Source: Fiminaster sp050874705 (GTDB lineage Bacteria > Bacillota_I > Bacilli_A > RFN20 > CAG-826). From it: DNA of 28,498 nucleotides. The stretch is from assembly GCA_050874705.1 (NCBI GenBank), contig JBNMLE010000013.1, positions 1-28,498 on the forward strand. The letters are read 5' to 3'. Position numbers and translations under genes: made by a program. Below, piece after piece: positions 1 to 8,761 of the stretch. The notes beneath the pieces are model-generated. The model worked only from the letters and a program-made list of their open reading frames with translations. It was not told where the DNA came from and ran no database searches. How positions within the stretch are numbered: the stretch's first letter is position 1; each line of letters begins with the position of its first letter.

Positions 1-399
1 AACTAATATAGCAAATAGAACTAATAATAAAACAGCTAGAAATATCATTGGTATAAATACAAACCAATCTTTCTGATAGTTTGTAATATAAAGCGCATAG
101 AAATATCCTAATACGCAATAGACAATAACCACTATCATCCCAAAGACTTCAAGCCGCCACATAAATGACCACTGTTTTTTTATTTCTTTGAAATAATCTA
201 AGAAAGGGTTTATATCTTCGTCGTTCATCATTTTGTTTGACAAAGTATGAAGACTAACGAGTCCAGGAAAAAATAAAACAAGTAATGATAAAACGCTAGT
301 TAAACAAAATATAATGTTTAGTATCAATAAATACGTAAGTGTTTTAACAAAACGATAGTATTTACTATTTAATAGTTTTTCAAATTTGCTACTCGCCAT
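1..399 (-). CDS. DUF624 (YesL-like) membrane protein, 3' end outside window
   Basis: The reading frame starts at the ATG at 397-399 and stays open to the window edge, giving 133 residues with the C-terminus missing. Visible are a first hydrophobic stretch at about residues 18-45, a short cytoplasmic-type segment with the pattern MMNDEDINPFLDYFKEIKK, then two more membrane segments at about 95-116 and 120-133. This pattern, a small integral membrane protein with a DYF/KEIK loop, is that of the DUF624/YesL family. That family is commonly encoded beside LplB/LplC-type sugar ABC transporters; its biochemical role is not known. It starts 3 bp after the stop of the upstream lipoprotein gene, so it is the last visible gene of the uptake operon. 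Family call from motif recognition. Confidence 0.72.
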   Translation of the reverse strand, partial: MASSKFEKLLNSKYYRFVKTLTYLLILNIIFCLTSVLSLLVLFFPGLVSLHTLSNKMMNDEDINPFLDYFKEIKKQWSFMWRLEVFGMIVVIVYCVLGYFYALYITNYQKDWFVFIPMIFLAVLLLVLFAILV

Positions 400-402
400 A
401 CT

Positions 403-1602
403 TTATTTACTTAAATATGGTAACTTAAATGCAGTTGAATATATACGATAAGTTGATAAATATCCCCAATCAGAATCTGATAAATCACTACGTGTAAAAG
501 CAACTTCAATTCTATCTTTTTCAACAAGTCTCCCAAATGGATCGCGAACTAAACCAGTATTATGATTTCTTTTAAAACCAGTTAAATCTTCATTAATTGT
601 TCCGATGAATTGCCAATTACGAGCTTCGTTTTGACTTTTAAATAATTCATCAAAAGGATTTTCATTGCCACTATCATCAAGATAAAAAACATCGATTTGG
701 TCTGCAATAAAATTTGGATATTGACCATCTTTAGCGAATGGTGAGCGACCTTTAGCTAAAATAATTTTTTTGTTTTCTTCATCGTACGCCAGTCCAATAT
801 TTGTAATACTTGCATTTACTTTTTCACCATCTTTTTTATCAACATTGGCGGTTCCATTTGTGTTCATATGGTCTTTTCCACGAATTAAAACAGGATTATT
901 TAAATCGCTTAGATCATATTCCCAACATTGCTCGCCACCGAGATTAGGAGATGAAAAAGAATTACAAATAATAACTCGTCCTTTTTTATCAACACTAATA
1001 AGTTCGCTTTGTCCATTTCCCCAAAGTTTATTGTCATCTGCAACTTTTAAAATCGGATTAATCTTATCACATTTAATCCACGGTCCTTCTGGAGAATTAG
1101 CAACTGCAAGACCTGTTTCATTACGAGTGTTATCACTTGTAACACAGCCTAAATACGCCATTAAATAAGAATATTTAACGTTATCATATTTAAACTCACC
1201 TTTAATCACACTAGGATCACATGTATGACGAGCGTCCCATGTTCCTTTGGTAGGTTCTAATAAGAAATTAATATCTTCTTCAGGTGTGTAGACAATCTCT
1301 TTATTGATATATTCGCCTTTCCTGTAAGCGATATAATCAGTTATATTTCCAAACATCTTATTAGAGCAATAAAAGATATGCTTAACACCATTTTCAACAA
1401 AAGTTGAAGGACAATAATTATAAAATCTATCTTCCCCAACAACTCCATGATCAAACCACTTTCTAACTTCACCTTCTAAAGGAGTGAATTCCTCATTTTT
1501 AGAAGGAATGACAGATGAAGAAGTGTCGTCGCTTATTGTTGAAGAATTATTACATCCGCCTATAAGAAGCGGAAAAAGTAAAAATACATATCTGCCCTTC
1601 AT
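403..1602 (-). CDS. Beta-propeller (GH43-like fold) lipoprotein, paralog 1
   Basis: A 399-residue exported lipoprotein. The signal peptide ends in the lipobox LIGGC (Cys17) and is followed by a Ser/Thr-rich linker to about residue 45. The rest shows repeated blade-like strands typical of the five-bladed propeller fold of GH43/32/68/117/130 proteins: YNYCPSTFVE near 61, HTCDPSVIKGEF near 126 and WGNGQSELISVD near 194. Asp129 (CDPSV) sits where GH43-type enzymes carry the pKa-modulating Asp and Glu200 (GQSEL) where an acid Glu could sit, but the blade-1 position that should be Asp is Cys64. Activity is therefore doubtful and glycan binding is an alternative. It is a close paralog of the next gene upstream, 9 bp away. 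An AGAGGT ribosome site precedes the ATG. Substrate unknown. Confidence 0.8.
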   Translation of the reverse strand: MKGRYVFLLFPLLIGGCNNSSTISDDTSSSVIPSKNEEFTPLEGEVRKWFDHGVVGEDRFYNYCPSTFVENGVKHIFYCSNKMFGNITDYIAYRKGEYINKEIVYTPEEDINFLLEPTKGTWDARHTCDPSVIKGEFKYDNVKYSYLMAYLGCVTSDNTRNETGLAVANSPEGPWIKCDKINPILKVADDNKLWGNGQSELISVDKKGRVIICNSFSSPNLGGEQCWEYDLSDLNNPVLIRGKDHMNTNGTANVDKKDGEKVNASITNIGLAYDEENKKIILAKGRSPFAKDGQYPNFIADQIDVFYLDDSGNENPFDELFKSQNEARNWQFIGTINEDLTGFKRNHNTGLVRDPFGRLVEKDRIEVAFTRSDLSDSDWGYLSTYRIYSTAFKLPYLSK

Positions 1603-1611
1603 AATATACCT

Positions 1612-2814
1612 CTATTTCTTATAAGTTAATTCAATTGATGTTGAATATAATCTATATGTTGATAAATATCCCCAAGTAGAATCGCTATAATCGCTTCTTG
1701 TAAAACAAACTTCAATGCGATCGTTTTCTACTAATCCGCCAAATTCATCTGTAACAAAACAAGCGTTGTGATTTCTTGGAAAAGATGTTAGATCTTCATT
1801 AATAGAACCAATCTTTACCCAATCGTTTGCGTTATTTCCTTTAAATACTTCGTCAAATTTGCTGCTTGATTGACTGTCGTCCATAGCATAAACATCTAAA
1901 GTATCATCGATGAAATTAGGCGTTTTACCATCTTTTCCATATGGTTGTCTGCCTTTTATCATCAATATTTTTTTGCTTTCATTATCGTAAGCGAAATCAG
2001 CGTTGTTAATTAATAAATCACCGACAATGCCATATGTAGAAAGTTTTTTTGTTCTTTTTAAAATAGGATTAGCTAAATCGCTTAAATCGTATTCTCTTAC
2101 CTCAGTATATGTAGCGGTTTTATTGCCAACTGAATAGAAAATAACAACTGTGCCTTTATTATCGACACTCAAAATTGATGGTTGACCGGTTCCCCATGCA
2201 GCTAACTCACGATCATAAGGAACAAGAGGATTTTTATCATATTTAATCCAAGGTCCAACTGGTGATTTAGAAAACGCTATACCGACTTCGTTTCTACTAT
2301 TATCGCTTGTTAAGCAACCTAAATACGCCATCATATATGTGTATGTTTCTTGCCCATATTTAAATTCGCCTTTTGTAACACTTGGATCACATGTATGTCG
2401 TGAATCCCATGTATCTTTCGTAGGACCTAAAACATATTTCATATCCTCAGTCGAAGTATAAACCATTTTATCATCGACAAGTTTTCCTTCTCTATAGGCG
2501 ACATAATCAGTTACATTTCCATCAATTTTATTTGAACAATAATAGATATGTTTAATATTATTTTCGACAAAAACTGTTGGACAATAATTGTAAAATCTGT
2601 CTTCACCTATCGTTCCATGATCAAACCATTTTCTTACTTCGCCTACTTTAGGTGTAAATGATTCTTTTTCATTTTTCTCACTTGTAATTGATGAACCATC
2701 ACCACCATCAATAGACGAGGTTATAGAGGATGAAGATGACCCTCCATTAGAAGAGCCATCACATCCTACTAAAAGAAAAGATAAACAAATTAATGCTAAT
2801 ATTTTCTTTTTCAT
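1612..2814 (-). CDS. Beta-propeller (GH43-like fold) lipoprotein, paralog 2
   Basis: A 400-residue lipoprotein with lipobox LLVGC (Cys18) and a Gly/Ser-rich linker to about residue 55, then a propeller-like domain nearly collinear with the gene at 403-1602. Shared blocks include EVRKWFDHG, GEDRFYNYCP, TWDSRHTCDPSV and LTSF(P)RNHN. Asp143 in CDPSV is kept, but the position of the candidate acid Glu in paralog 1 is Ser213 (GQPSIL), and the blade-1 Asp is replaced by Cys78. With two of the three expected carboxylates missing, hydrolysis by a GH43-like mechanism is unlikely; binding is the better guess. It lies 4 bp after the third paralog and 9 bp before the first, so this is a tandem duplication kept within one operon. 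Confidence 0.8.
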   Translation of the reverse strand: MKKKILALICLSFLLVGCDGSSNGGSSSSSITSSIDGGDGSSITSEKNEKESFTPKVGEVRKWFDHGTIGEDRFYNYCPTVFVENNIKHIYYCSNKIDGNVTDYVAYREGKLVDDKMVYTSTEDMKYVLGPTKDTWDSRHTCDPSVTKGEFKYGQETYTYMMAYLGCLTSDNSRNEVGIAFSKSPVGPWIKYDKNPLVPYDRELAAWGTGQPSILSVDNKGTVVIFYSVGNKTATYTEVREYDLSDLANPILKRTKKLSTYGIVGDLLINNADFAYDNESKKILMIKGRQPYGKDGKTPNFIDDTLDVYAMDDSQSSSKFDEVFKGNNANDWVKIGSINEDLTSFPRNHNACFVTDEFGGLVENDRIEVCFTRSDYSDSTWGYLSTYRLYSTSIELTYKK

Positions 2815-2818
2815 AATT

Positions 2819-3973
2819 TTAATTTAAGTCGATATTCATTGAACAAACAAATGATGAGAAACGATAATCGTTTTCATAACTATCTTTTTCATCTTGTCCG
2901 GAATAAACAAGTTCAAGTGCCTTTGAATCGTCAAGATATCCATAAGCATTTTTGACAAATGAGCCGCTATAAAGTTCATCCCATCCTAACGAACTTGCAT
3001 CGTCTTCAATAATGGTATCACTACCTAAGACCGTTTTTACTGAATCCCAAGAAAGAGTGATGTTATCGAATATATTTGCGCTTGCTTTTGAAACTTCAAT
3101 CTTGTTTGAATGTCCTGGAGCAATGCTTGAAAGAGGATAAACATCGCGAGCCGTATAAATCATTGTTTTGTCATTATTGAAAGCAAATCCGGCATTCGCG
3201 AAAATTGGGTTTTCTCCACCATCTTGTAAACCTTTAACAGGAATTTGTCTTTGACCATCTATCTTAATAGAAGACAAATCTGAAGCATTAACTTTTCTTA
3301 CTTCACTACATGTAAATGTTGCTTCACCCCAAGTATAAAATAGCATCAATTCGCCACTTGTACCCATATTAATAAGTTCTGGTGAACCCATTCCATATAT
3401 ATTATTTCCGTGAATGGATGGATTATAAGTGACTGAAGCTGTTTCTCCAACTTTTTTCCATTCACCCATAACATCATTTGTATATGCAAAGCCAATTGAA
3501 TAATTAAAGTTTTCATCACTTGAAGTGCCTTGGTAAGCCATTAAATATTTATAAGTTTCTTCGCCAAGTTTGAATTCGCCTTTAACAATGCTTGGAGCGC
3601 TAATACGTTTATCCCAGGTTCCTGCTTTTACAGCAAGTTTTCTTTCGCTATAAACATATTTTCCACTAGCATCTTTTTCGCCTTTGCGGACGAAAATAGA
3701 ATTTACGTTTTCGTCTTTATTTTCATTAGAAACATAAGCAACATATCTAACATTTTCATCTTCAATAACCGATGCATCATTAGACATATAGCCTTCTTCT
3801 TCAATAAATAAAGCGCCACTACCATGAGGAGTTTTGTAAACTGGTTCTGGTGGAAGAATACTTGTGGTAGTATTCGTATTTGTGTCAGTTGTTGTATCTT
3901 CACTTGAATCTCCACAAGCACACATTAATAATGCTGTGGAAGCAAGTAACATTGTTGGAAATATTTTTTTCAT
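2819..3973 (-). CDS. Divergent beta-propeller lipoprotein, paralog 3
   Basis: A 384-residue exported protein, the most diverged of three tandem paralogs. The N-terminus is a signal peptide ending LLMCAC (Cys18 or Cys20 could be lipidated; the lipobox is not ideal), followed by a Thr-rich linker to about residue 42. The propeller blocks align with the other two: SNDASVIEDENVRYVAYVSN (blade 1), TWDKRISAPSIVKGEF (blade 2) and YGMGSPELINMG (blade 3). Here blade 1 carries an Asp (Asp66) where the paralogs have Cys, but blade 2 has Ala126 where they have Asp; Glu199 is present. So it too lacks the full carboxylate set. It lies 15 bp downstream of the three-module secreted protein and 4 bp upstream of paralog 2. 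Function unassigned. Confidence 0.75.
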   Translation of the reverse strand: MKKIFPTMLLASTALLMCACGDSSEDTTTDTNTNTTTSILPPEPVYKTPHGSGALFIEEEGYMSNDASVIEDENVRYVAYVSNENKDENVNSIFVRKGEKDASGKYVYSERKLAVKAGTWDKRISAPSIVKGEFKLGEETYKYLMAYQGTSSDENFNYSIGFAYTNDVMGEWKKVGETASVTYNPSIHGNNIYGMGSPELINMGTSGELMLFYTWGEATFTCSEVRKVNASDLSSIKIDGQRQIPVKGLQDGGENPIFANAGFAFNNDKTMIYTARDVYPLSSIAPGHSNKIEVSKASANIFDNITLSWDSVKTVLGSDTIIEDDASSLGWDELYSGSFVKNAYGYLDDSKALELVYSGQDEKDSYENDYRFSSFVCSMNIDLN

Positions 3974-3988
3974 TTTTTATCTCCTCTC

Positions 3989-6025
3989 TTATAAGCCCAT
4001 GTTTGCTTTAATTGTGTTTTCGCTAGTCAAGAAACCAGTACTTGTTTCATTAAAGTAAACACCAATATTTTTGATAAAGAATTCAAGATCTTCGTAACGT
4101 GTATTGTCACTTGTTAAGAAGAAGTTACCTGTGAAATTATCAAGATTAAGGACATCGTCTGTTCCTTTAAATGCATCTCCGTGGCACCAATCAGGTACTT
4201 GATATGATTCAAATGGAATGCGAACATAACCTTCAAATCCAACAGGAATTTGAATTTGGTCAGATTTAGCAAAGAATGAATAGTTTTCATCTTTTACAAC
4301 ATCATAGGCATAATAAATTGCTGGATATCCCTTGACAATCCATCTTTCAGCACTTGTTCCAGCGCTTGTTGTTGATGTTTCATCAAATTGTAAATTAATA
4401 CCAATTTCACGTCTTGAAAGGTTTTTAAGATACATTGTTATGCCTTTGGCATATTCTTTATTGCCGTTAACTGTTCTTGTCATAACTTTTCTATCAGTTG
4501 TAACACCTTTATCAAACATTCCTAAACACATATATGACCCATATGCATGTCCTGTTTCATAAGGTCCAACATGAACAAATACGCCATCATCTTGTTTATT
4601 GTATGTACAAGCATTATCTCCAATATCATATGTAACATTAGCTTTAAGTTTTGCGTCATCTTCATAATTTAAAGAATCAATAATCTTAACATCACCAATC
4701 CAGGCTGATGGTTTATCAACAACATAGCGATCAATGATTCCATATTGTGTCAAACCAGCTAAAGTATATGTTGTAGCAAATTGGTTGTCGTTCATTTTGT
4801 CAACATCAAGAATTTGACTTAATTTTGAGGTTTCGCTATCAAGTTTAAAAGCGTCACCAAAAGCAACATTAAAGCCATAATCGTAATAAACAGCAAGGTT
4901 AATGTTCAATGTAACAATTTTGCTCAAATCTGCACTTCCTTGGAACACACTAGTTGGCATAATCATATAACCATCAAGCATTTCAGGAATAATTACTGAT
5001 ACAGGATTGCCGCCTGCAGCTGAGTTTTTAAAATTTTCCCCATCATAAAATTTAAGCTTGGTTGATGTAGCACTTGTTAAAGTTGAAGTTTTGCCATTTT
5101 CATCGATTAATGTCAATAAACATGGATAGTTGTAAGAAAAGTTTTTGACTCTAAAAACAATATCATGAGTATTAGAAAAATCTTTATCTTCTGAATCAAA
5201 TTTAATATTCATTGAAGTGAAATTAGATGCATCAGGAGCTTGTCCACTTATATGGAATTGTGCACTTTTGTCAATATCGCCTTTGAATTCAACTTGTGAA
5301 TAATCATATTCTGGTTCAACTGGTGTTTTTCCACCATCTATGCGTGAAATTGTCCAGAAAGTTCCTTGATAATCTGCTTTATAATAATTCCCGAAATCAC
5401 CGTCGAGCACTTCACTTCCGTCAAATCCAATTCCGTTTTCTGAGAAAATATCTCCGATTTGAAAATGAGCAAATCCCTCATATTTAGGAGTGCAAGCAAA
5501 ATATAAGGCGTAAACATCGTTATATGTCATTGTTGGTGCGCTTGCATTTCCGCCCCACCAAGAAGTATCTTCCATAATTGAATAAGGAATATAAATGTGA
5601 CCATCAAAATTCGCTGGAAGCATGATATAAGAACCGAATTCTCTTGATAAAAGTTCAGTTTTATTCTCCATATTTTCATCGAATTTGTACATTGTTGCAC
5701 TAGCTTTCAATTGCACACGATGATTATTGCGTCCGTTCATATAGAACAAAACAGGTGTTACAGTGGCTGTCAAATTTTTCATACGAATATAGACACCATC
5801 ACCACTTAAATCGTATTTTCCGTTAAGAGCCATTACAAATGTCGCAGTATCATCAACATTTTCATCAGCATTCATTTTAACTTCGCAACCACCTTCAAGA
5901 TCACCTTTAGCGAGCGCTGCTGCTCTGGCTACATTGGGGGTCGGAGAGTTTATTGTGGTAACAGTCAATACGCCGCCTAACAACATTAAGCTACATAATG
6001 ACGCTACCTTAGCAATTTTTTTCAT
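3989..6025 (-). CDS. Large secreted protein with three similar beta-sandwich-like modules
   Basis: A 678-residue protein with a signal peptide ending in an ARA-A type site near residue 36 and no lipobox, so probably released or held at the wall by other means. The mature part has three related modules, at about 45-220, 245-410 and 450-678. Each has an acidic start, a segment like DGVYIRMKNL (or DIVFRVKNF, GITMYLKNL), then a block such as FDGHIYIP, LDGYMIMP or FEGYVRIP, and ends in a short strand naming an inner-sheet residue pattern (FQIGDIF, VAFGDAF, FFIKNIG). This arrangement resembles carbohydrate-binding beta-sandwich modules, but I do not recognise a named family. No catalytic motif seen. 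It lies 23 bp after the nucleoside hydrolase gene, behind a GAAAGGAG ribosome site. Confidence 0.7.
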   Translation of the reverse strand: MKKIAKVASLCSLMLLGGVLTVTTINSPTPNVARAAALAKGDLEGGCEVKMNADENVDDTATFVMALNGKYDLSGDGVYIRMKNLTATVTPVLFYMNGRNNHRVQLKASATMYKFDENMENKTELLSREFGSYIMLPANFDGHIYIPYSIMEDTSWWGGNASAPTMTYNDVYALYFACTPKYEGFAHFQIGDIFSENGIGFDGSEVLDGDFGNYYKADYQGTFWTISRIDGGKTPVEPEYDYSQVEFKGDIDKSAQFHISGQAPDASNFTSMNIKFDSEDKDFSNTHDIVFRVKNFSYNYPCLLTLIDENGKTSTLTSATSTKLKFYDGENFKNSAAGGNPVSVIIPEMLDGYMIMPTSVFQGSADLSKIVTLNINLAVYYDYGFNVAFGDAFKLDSETSKLSQILDVDKMNDNQFATTYTLAGLTQYGIIDRYVVDKPSAWIGDVKIIDSLNYEDDAKLKANVTYDIGDNACTYNKQDDGVFVHVGPYETGHAYGSYMCLGMFDKGVTTDRKVMTRTVNGNKEYAKGITMYLKNLSRREIGINLQFDETSTTSAGTSAERWIVKGYPAIYYAYDVVKDENYSFFAKSDQIQIPVGFEGYVRIPFESYQVPDWCHGDAFKGTDDVLNLDNFTGNFFLTSDNTRYEDLEFFIKNIGVYFNETSTGFLTSENTIKANMGL

Positions 6026-6048
6026 TTAGTTTTCTCCTTTCATTGCTA

Positions 6049-6984
6049 TTATTGAATTTTATTTTTAAAAACCACTTCATTAAGCAGTTTGAAAAACCTA
6101 TTTTTATCCACTGTTATGGCGTATTTATCTATATTTCTTTGATTTTTGTCGGCAACGAAACGACCATAACTTTGTTTATCTAAAGAAATATTTATATGTT
6201 CTTCTTTAAAAGTTAAAATATTTGAATCAATAAATGATGCAACAGTCAATGGATCATGCATTACTGGTGAAGTAAATTCATAATGTTTAAACCATTTCAT
6301 CATCATGTCATAAATAAGAAGAACAGGTTTGGCTTTTGAAGACTTCATTTGTTCGATAAAATCTTTGTTTAATGCGGTTTGAGATGTTACATTTAATCCT
6401 ACGCTAGACAAATTTACACCTGAATTAAAAACAATATGCGCAGCTTCAGGATCACACCAAATATTCCATTCAGAGAAATTCAAATCTAGTCCCCCACCCA
6501 TAATTCTCACTTCTTTAATAAGTGGAATTATAGAAGGATCTTTTGTAAATGCAGTTGCAATATTAGTCAATGGTCCTATTGGAATAATAACAACTTCATA
6601 TGGATATTTATGTATTTGTTCGATTATAAAATCCACTGCATTTTTATCATTTACTTTTGACATATCCATCTTGTCGATATATTGAGGAAGATGATATTTT
6701 CCATCTTCGTCAAGAGTTTCTTTGTCACGAATTTCTTTTTGAACAATATTTTCTATTTTTGCAACAAGAGGATTATCAAGTCCGGCATAGACATCAATAT
6801 TTTTATTTAAATTTTTAAGCAAATATGATGCCATTTTTGCCCTTTTGTAAGCATTTCTAAATACTGTTGTCACTCCTAATACATCAAATGCGTTAGATTC
6901 AACCATCAAAAGTAATGCAAAAGCATCATCAATATCGTCACCAATATCAGTATCTAGAATTACTTTAATTTTATCTTGTGACAT
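6049..6984 (-). CDS. Inosine-uridine-type nucleoside hydrolase
   Basis: A 311-residue cytoplasmic enzyme (no signal peptide) of the nucleoside hydrolase family, which cleaves the N-glycosidic bond of ribonucleosides to give base and ribose. The calcium-binding signature DTDIGDDIDDAFAL is at residues 11-24. GPLTN is at 137-141, the ribose-contact block EWNIWCDPEAA at 172-182, and His243-Asp244 (MHDPLTVA) gives the late metal-ligand Asp. Length is normal for the family. The ATG overlaps the end of the solute-binding protein gene by 14 bp, so expression is coupled to the transporter. This suggests the imported compound is, or releases, a nucleoside or similar N-glycoside; base preference cannot be read from the sequence. 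Confidence 0.9.
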   Translation of the reverse strand: MSQDKIKVILDTDIGDDIDDAFALLLMVESNAFDVLGVTTVFRNAYKRAKMASYLLKNLNKNIDVYAGLDNPLVAKIENIVQKEIRDKETLDEDGKYHLPQYIDKMDMSKVNDKNAVDFIIEQIHKYPYEVVIIPIGPLTNIATAFTKDPSIIPLIKEVRIMGGGLDLNFSEWNIWCDPEAAHIVFNSGVNLSSVGLNVTSQTALNKDFIEQMKSSKAKPVLLIYDMMMKWFKHYEFTSPVMHDPLTVASFIDSNILTFKEEHINISLDKQSYGRFVADKNQRNIDKYAITVDKNRFFKLLNEVVFKNKIQ

Positions 6985-8740
6985 ATTTGCTTAAGTCTCC
7001 GTTTTTGCTTGTAACAGGTTCTTTGTAATCTGGTCTATTTGGAGCCCAACCATAAGTAACACCGAGTGTTTCTTTTGTTGTTATATAAGATTTGGAATAG
7101 AATTCAATGACATCTGTTAAACCACGTTTTTCAACATAATTAATCGCAGTATTGTAAACTTTTGTATAATCGTCATTTGAAATCATGTTAGCTAAATATT
7201 CACTCCATTTTGTTGTAATAGTCGTATTTTTTTGCATAATTGACGAGTAATTTTTGTCACTGGTATCATGCTTTAAGAATATAGGCTTGTAATTATATGA
7301 ATAAGGCATCATTGGACGCTTGAGATTATAAATATACATATCACTATCGGACATTCCATTAAGTGGTTTTAGTTTATTAATATAAGCTAAATTCATAAGA
7401 AGTGTCATTTGATATAAACCATAATCATTAACCCATGTTGCATCAGCGCTTCCAGGATTATTTACACCACTTAAATATTTATCAGTCCATTTAATAGCGG
7501 TTTTAGTTTCATCAGTATATTCAAATGTTTCACCTTCAACACCAAAAGCAACAAGTCTTTGGCCTTCTTCGGAATATAAAAAGTCGAGTAATTTAATAAC
7601 TTTATCAGGACGTTTGCAATTGTTTGAAATCATTGTTAATAAATATCCGTTGCCAGAAATATCTTGTAAAACAGGTGCTTCGCCTTTGTAATTTCTTAAT
7701 ACTAATGGGATATATTTAATTCCGTTGGAATAGCAATTTTTAAATGCCACTTGATAATCTTGTGGAGTGACAATGCTTGCAAAAACGTTTCCACGAGAAA
7801 TCTTTGTCTTAATTTGTGCGGCTTTATCGGTGATATTATCTGCTTTAATAAGACCTTTTTGATAACATTCATTTAAGAACTTAAGCATGTCTTTGTAATT
7901 ATCTGTATATCTACGATCAACATAATTGCCATCTTTATCTTCAAATGAACAAGCAAAATATTGGCTTAACCAGTCGATTGAGGTATTTCCGTCAGTGGTA
8001 AAAGGTCCGATTTGGAAAGGAATTGATGAACTATATTTATTTTTAATAAATTCACAACCTTTGATAAAGCCATCAGGATTTGTCATATCAATTCCAGCCG
8101 CTTCAACTTCTTTATACCAATCTTCACGAACAAGCAAGCAACCATTAGGTTCCATTTGTTCATCATCTGAAATATATTTGTTTGAATAAGCAAAATTTGG
8201 AATACCATAGCAATACCCGTCGCCTTGTTTAAAATAATTCCAAATATCTGTTTGTTCTCTATCTTTCATAGATGGTGCCCATTTATCAATTAATGCATCA
8301 AGAGGATAAACATAATTTTGTTGAGCTAATTGGCTGCATTGTGGATACCAACATTGAATTGAAACAAGATCAGGTAATTTATTACCAGAAATTAACGTCG
8401 ATAATTTTTGACCATCGTCGGTGACTGGCGATGTAAAGCGAATAGTAACACCAGTCTTTTGCTTTATAACTTCGCTAACACGATCGCTTCCGTATGTATT
8501 CCATGAAAATGTGGAATCGTTAACATACCAATCAACAGTCCAGTCTTCGATGTTCCCGTTTTCATCTTTAAGGTATTCCCATGAATCTTTTTCGTTTGGT
8601 GTTTCAGGGAAATCAGGCAAAATAATATTTCCAGAATCATCTGTGGATATTTTTCCGCCTCCTTCTTCTCCACAACCAGTTAAACTAAAAAGTGTTGATG
8701 TAATCGCTACCATTAAGAATAAAGATCTCTTTTTTGTCAT
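6971..8740 (-). CDS. Extracellular solute-binding lipoprotein of sugar ABC transporter
   Basis: A 589-residue lipoprotein: signal peptide with lipobox SLTGC (Cys23), an acidic/Gly linker, then a periplasmic-binding-like domain of the large family 1 type (LipO/YtcQ group). It has an early VSEVIKQKTGVTIRFTSP segment, LPDLVSIQCWY, and a C-terminal lobe with LLDFLYSEEGQRL. The size, about 550-600 residues, is that of solute-binding proteins that partner LplB/LplC permeases and bind oligosaccharides or complex glycans. The protein is rich in aromatic residues (many Trp and Tyr), as usual in sugar-binding clefts. It lies 21 bp downstream of the second permease gene. Ligand not deducible. Confidence 0.9.
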   Translation of the reverse strand: MTKKRSLFLMVAITSTLFSLTGCGEEGGGKISTDDSGNIILPDFPETPNEKDSWEYLKDENGNIEDWTVDWYVNDSTFSWNTYGSDRVSEVIKQKTGVTIRFTSPVTDDGQKLSTLISGNKLPDLVSIQCWYPQCSQLAQQNYVYPLDALIDKWAPSMKDREQTDIWNYFKQGDGYCYGIPNFAYSNKYISDDEQMEPNGCLLVREDWYKEVEAAGIDMTNPDGFIKGCEFIKNKYSSSIPFQIGPFTTDGNTSIDWLSQYFACSFEDKDGNYVDRRYTDNYKDMLKFLNECYQKGLIKADNITDKAAQIKTKISRGNVFASIVTPQDYQVAFKNCYSNGIKYIPLVLRNYKGEAPVLQDISGNGYLLTMISNNCKRPDKVIKLLDFLYSEEGQRLVAFGVEGETFEYTDETKTAIKWTDKYLSGVNNPGSADATWVNDYGLYQMTLLMNLAYINKLKPLNGMSDSDMYIYNLKRPMMPYSYNYKPIFLKHDTSDKNYSSIMQKNTTITTKWSEYLANMISNDDYTKVYNTAINYVEKRGLTDVIEFYSKSYITTKETLGVTYGWAPNRPDYKEPVTSKNGDLSKYVTR

Positions 8741-8761
8741 TTTGTTTCTCCTTTAAAATTA

